Source of the DNA: DATKCA01 sp035544675
GTDB lineage: Bacteria; Acidobacteriota; Thermoanaerobaculia; Gp7-AA8
Reading direction: 5' to 3'
Length of the DNA stretch: 5,193 bases
Assembly (NCBI GenBank): GCA_035544675.1
Contig: DATKCA010000252.1
Coordinates: 1-5,193, forward strand
Below are positions 5,121 to 5,193 of the stretch, piece after piece. The notes under the pieces are model-generated. The model made no database searches, was not told where the DNA came from, and worked only from the letters and a program-made list of their open reading frames with translations. Made by a program: the position numbers and the translations under genes. How positions within the stretch are numbered: position 1 is the stretch's first letter; every line of letters starts with the position of its first letter.

Positions 5121-5126
5121 GCCTCC

Positions 5127-5193
5127 ATGAAATTCGGGATCGTCGTCCTCCCCGGCTCCAACTGTGATCACGACGCGATGCACGTCGCCAGGG
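5127..5193 (+). CDS. purQ: Phosphoribosylformylglycinamidine synthase, glutaminase subunit PurQ (3' truncated)
   Basis: The first 22 residues read M-K-F-G-I-V-V-L-P-G-S-N-C-D-H-D-A-M-H-V-A-R. This is the characteristic start of PurQ: a first beta strand followed by the P-G-S-N-C-D loop. PurQ is a class I glutamine amidotransferase that feeds ammonia to PurL in the fourth step of purine synthesis, making formylglycinamidine ribonucleotide with PurL and PurS. The gene runs off the right edge, so the catalytic Cys-His-Glu triad is not visible. It appears to be the first gene of its transcript, divergent from the secreted protein gene. No Shine-Dalgarno precedes the ATG, and the -10-like box six bases upstream suggests leaderless translation. 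No purine riboswitch is apparent upstream, where heptamer element B sits. Confidence 0.93.
   Translation, partial: MKFGIVVLPGSNCDHDAMHVAR

Overview
The window looks like part of a GC-rich bacterial chromosome. It carries ordinary housekeeping genes: a class III fructose-1,6-bisphosphatase, a PlsC-type acyltransferase and the start of purQ. It also holds two striking tandem-repeat elements between genes. No taxonomic marker is present. The class III FBPase, the secreted hypothetical protein and the CCGGNAA heptamer arrays would fit an Acidobacteriota-like soil or metagenome lineage, but that is inference only. I see no phage, plasmid, transposase, CRISPR or RNA gene.

Layout, left to right. 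The last 20 codons of an unidentified + strand gene end at 63. A GC-rich imperfect inverted repeat (101-168) fills the gap before two convergent - strand genes. These two genes form an operon: class III FBPase (start 2790, stop 841) followed immediately by a histidine phosphatase (GTG start about 839, stop 171). Upstream of the FBPase is a divergent intergenic region (2791-3163) mostly filled by heptamer element A: about 11 CCGGNAA units, a 71-bp centre, then about 14 TTNCCGG units. A + strand PlsC-like acyltransferase (3164-3862) follows, with a recognisable promoter just outside the array. Its stop codon overlaps the stop codon of a decayed EAL-domain fragment on the - strand (3859-4023). 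This fragment lacks the start of the domain and has an internal deletion. Next is a - strand secreted or membrane-anchored protein of unknown function (4074-4775). The second divergent intergenic region (4776-5126) holds heptamer element B: 12 exact-register CCGGNAA units, a 129-bp centre carrying a GC-rich palindrome, then 8 TTNCCGG units. The window ends with the first 22 codons of purQ, which has a -10-like box six bases before its ATG and no Shine-Dalgarno, so it may be leaderless.

How the parts relate. FBPase and the phosphatase are probably co-transcribed and translationally coupled, but a shared pathway is not shown. The other genes have no evident pathway link. The most interesting feature is the pair of heptamer inverted-repeat elements. 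Both sit between head-to-head genes, immediately outside the presumed core promoters, and both could fold into long hairpins or cruciforms. They also create spurious open reading frames with a seven-residue period, which should not be annotated as proteins.
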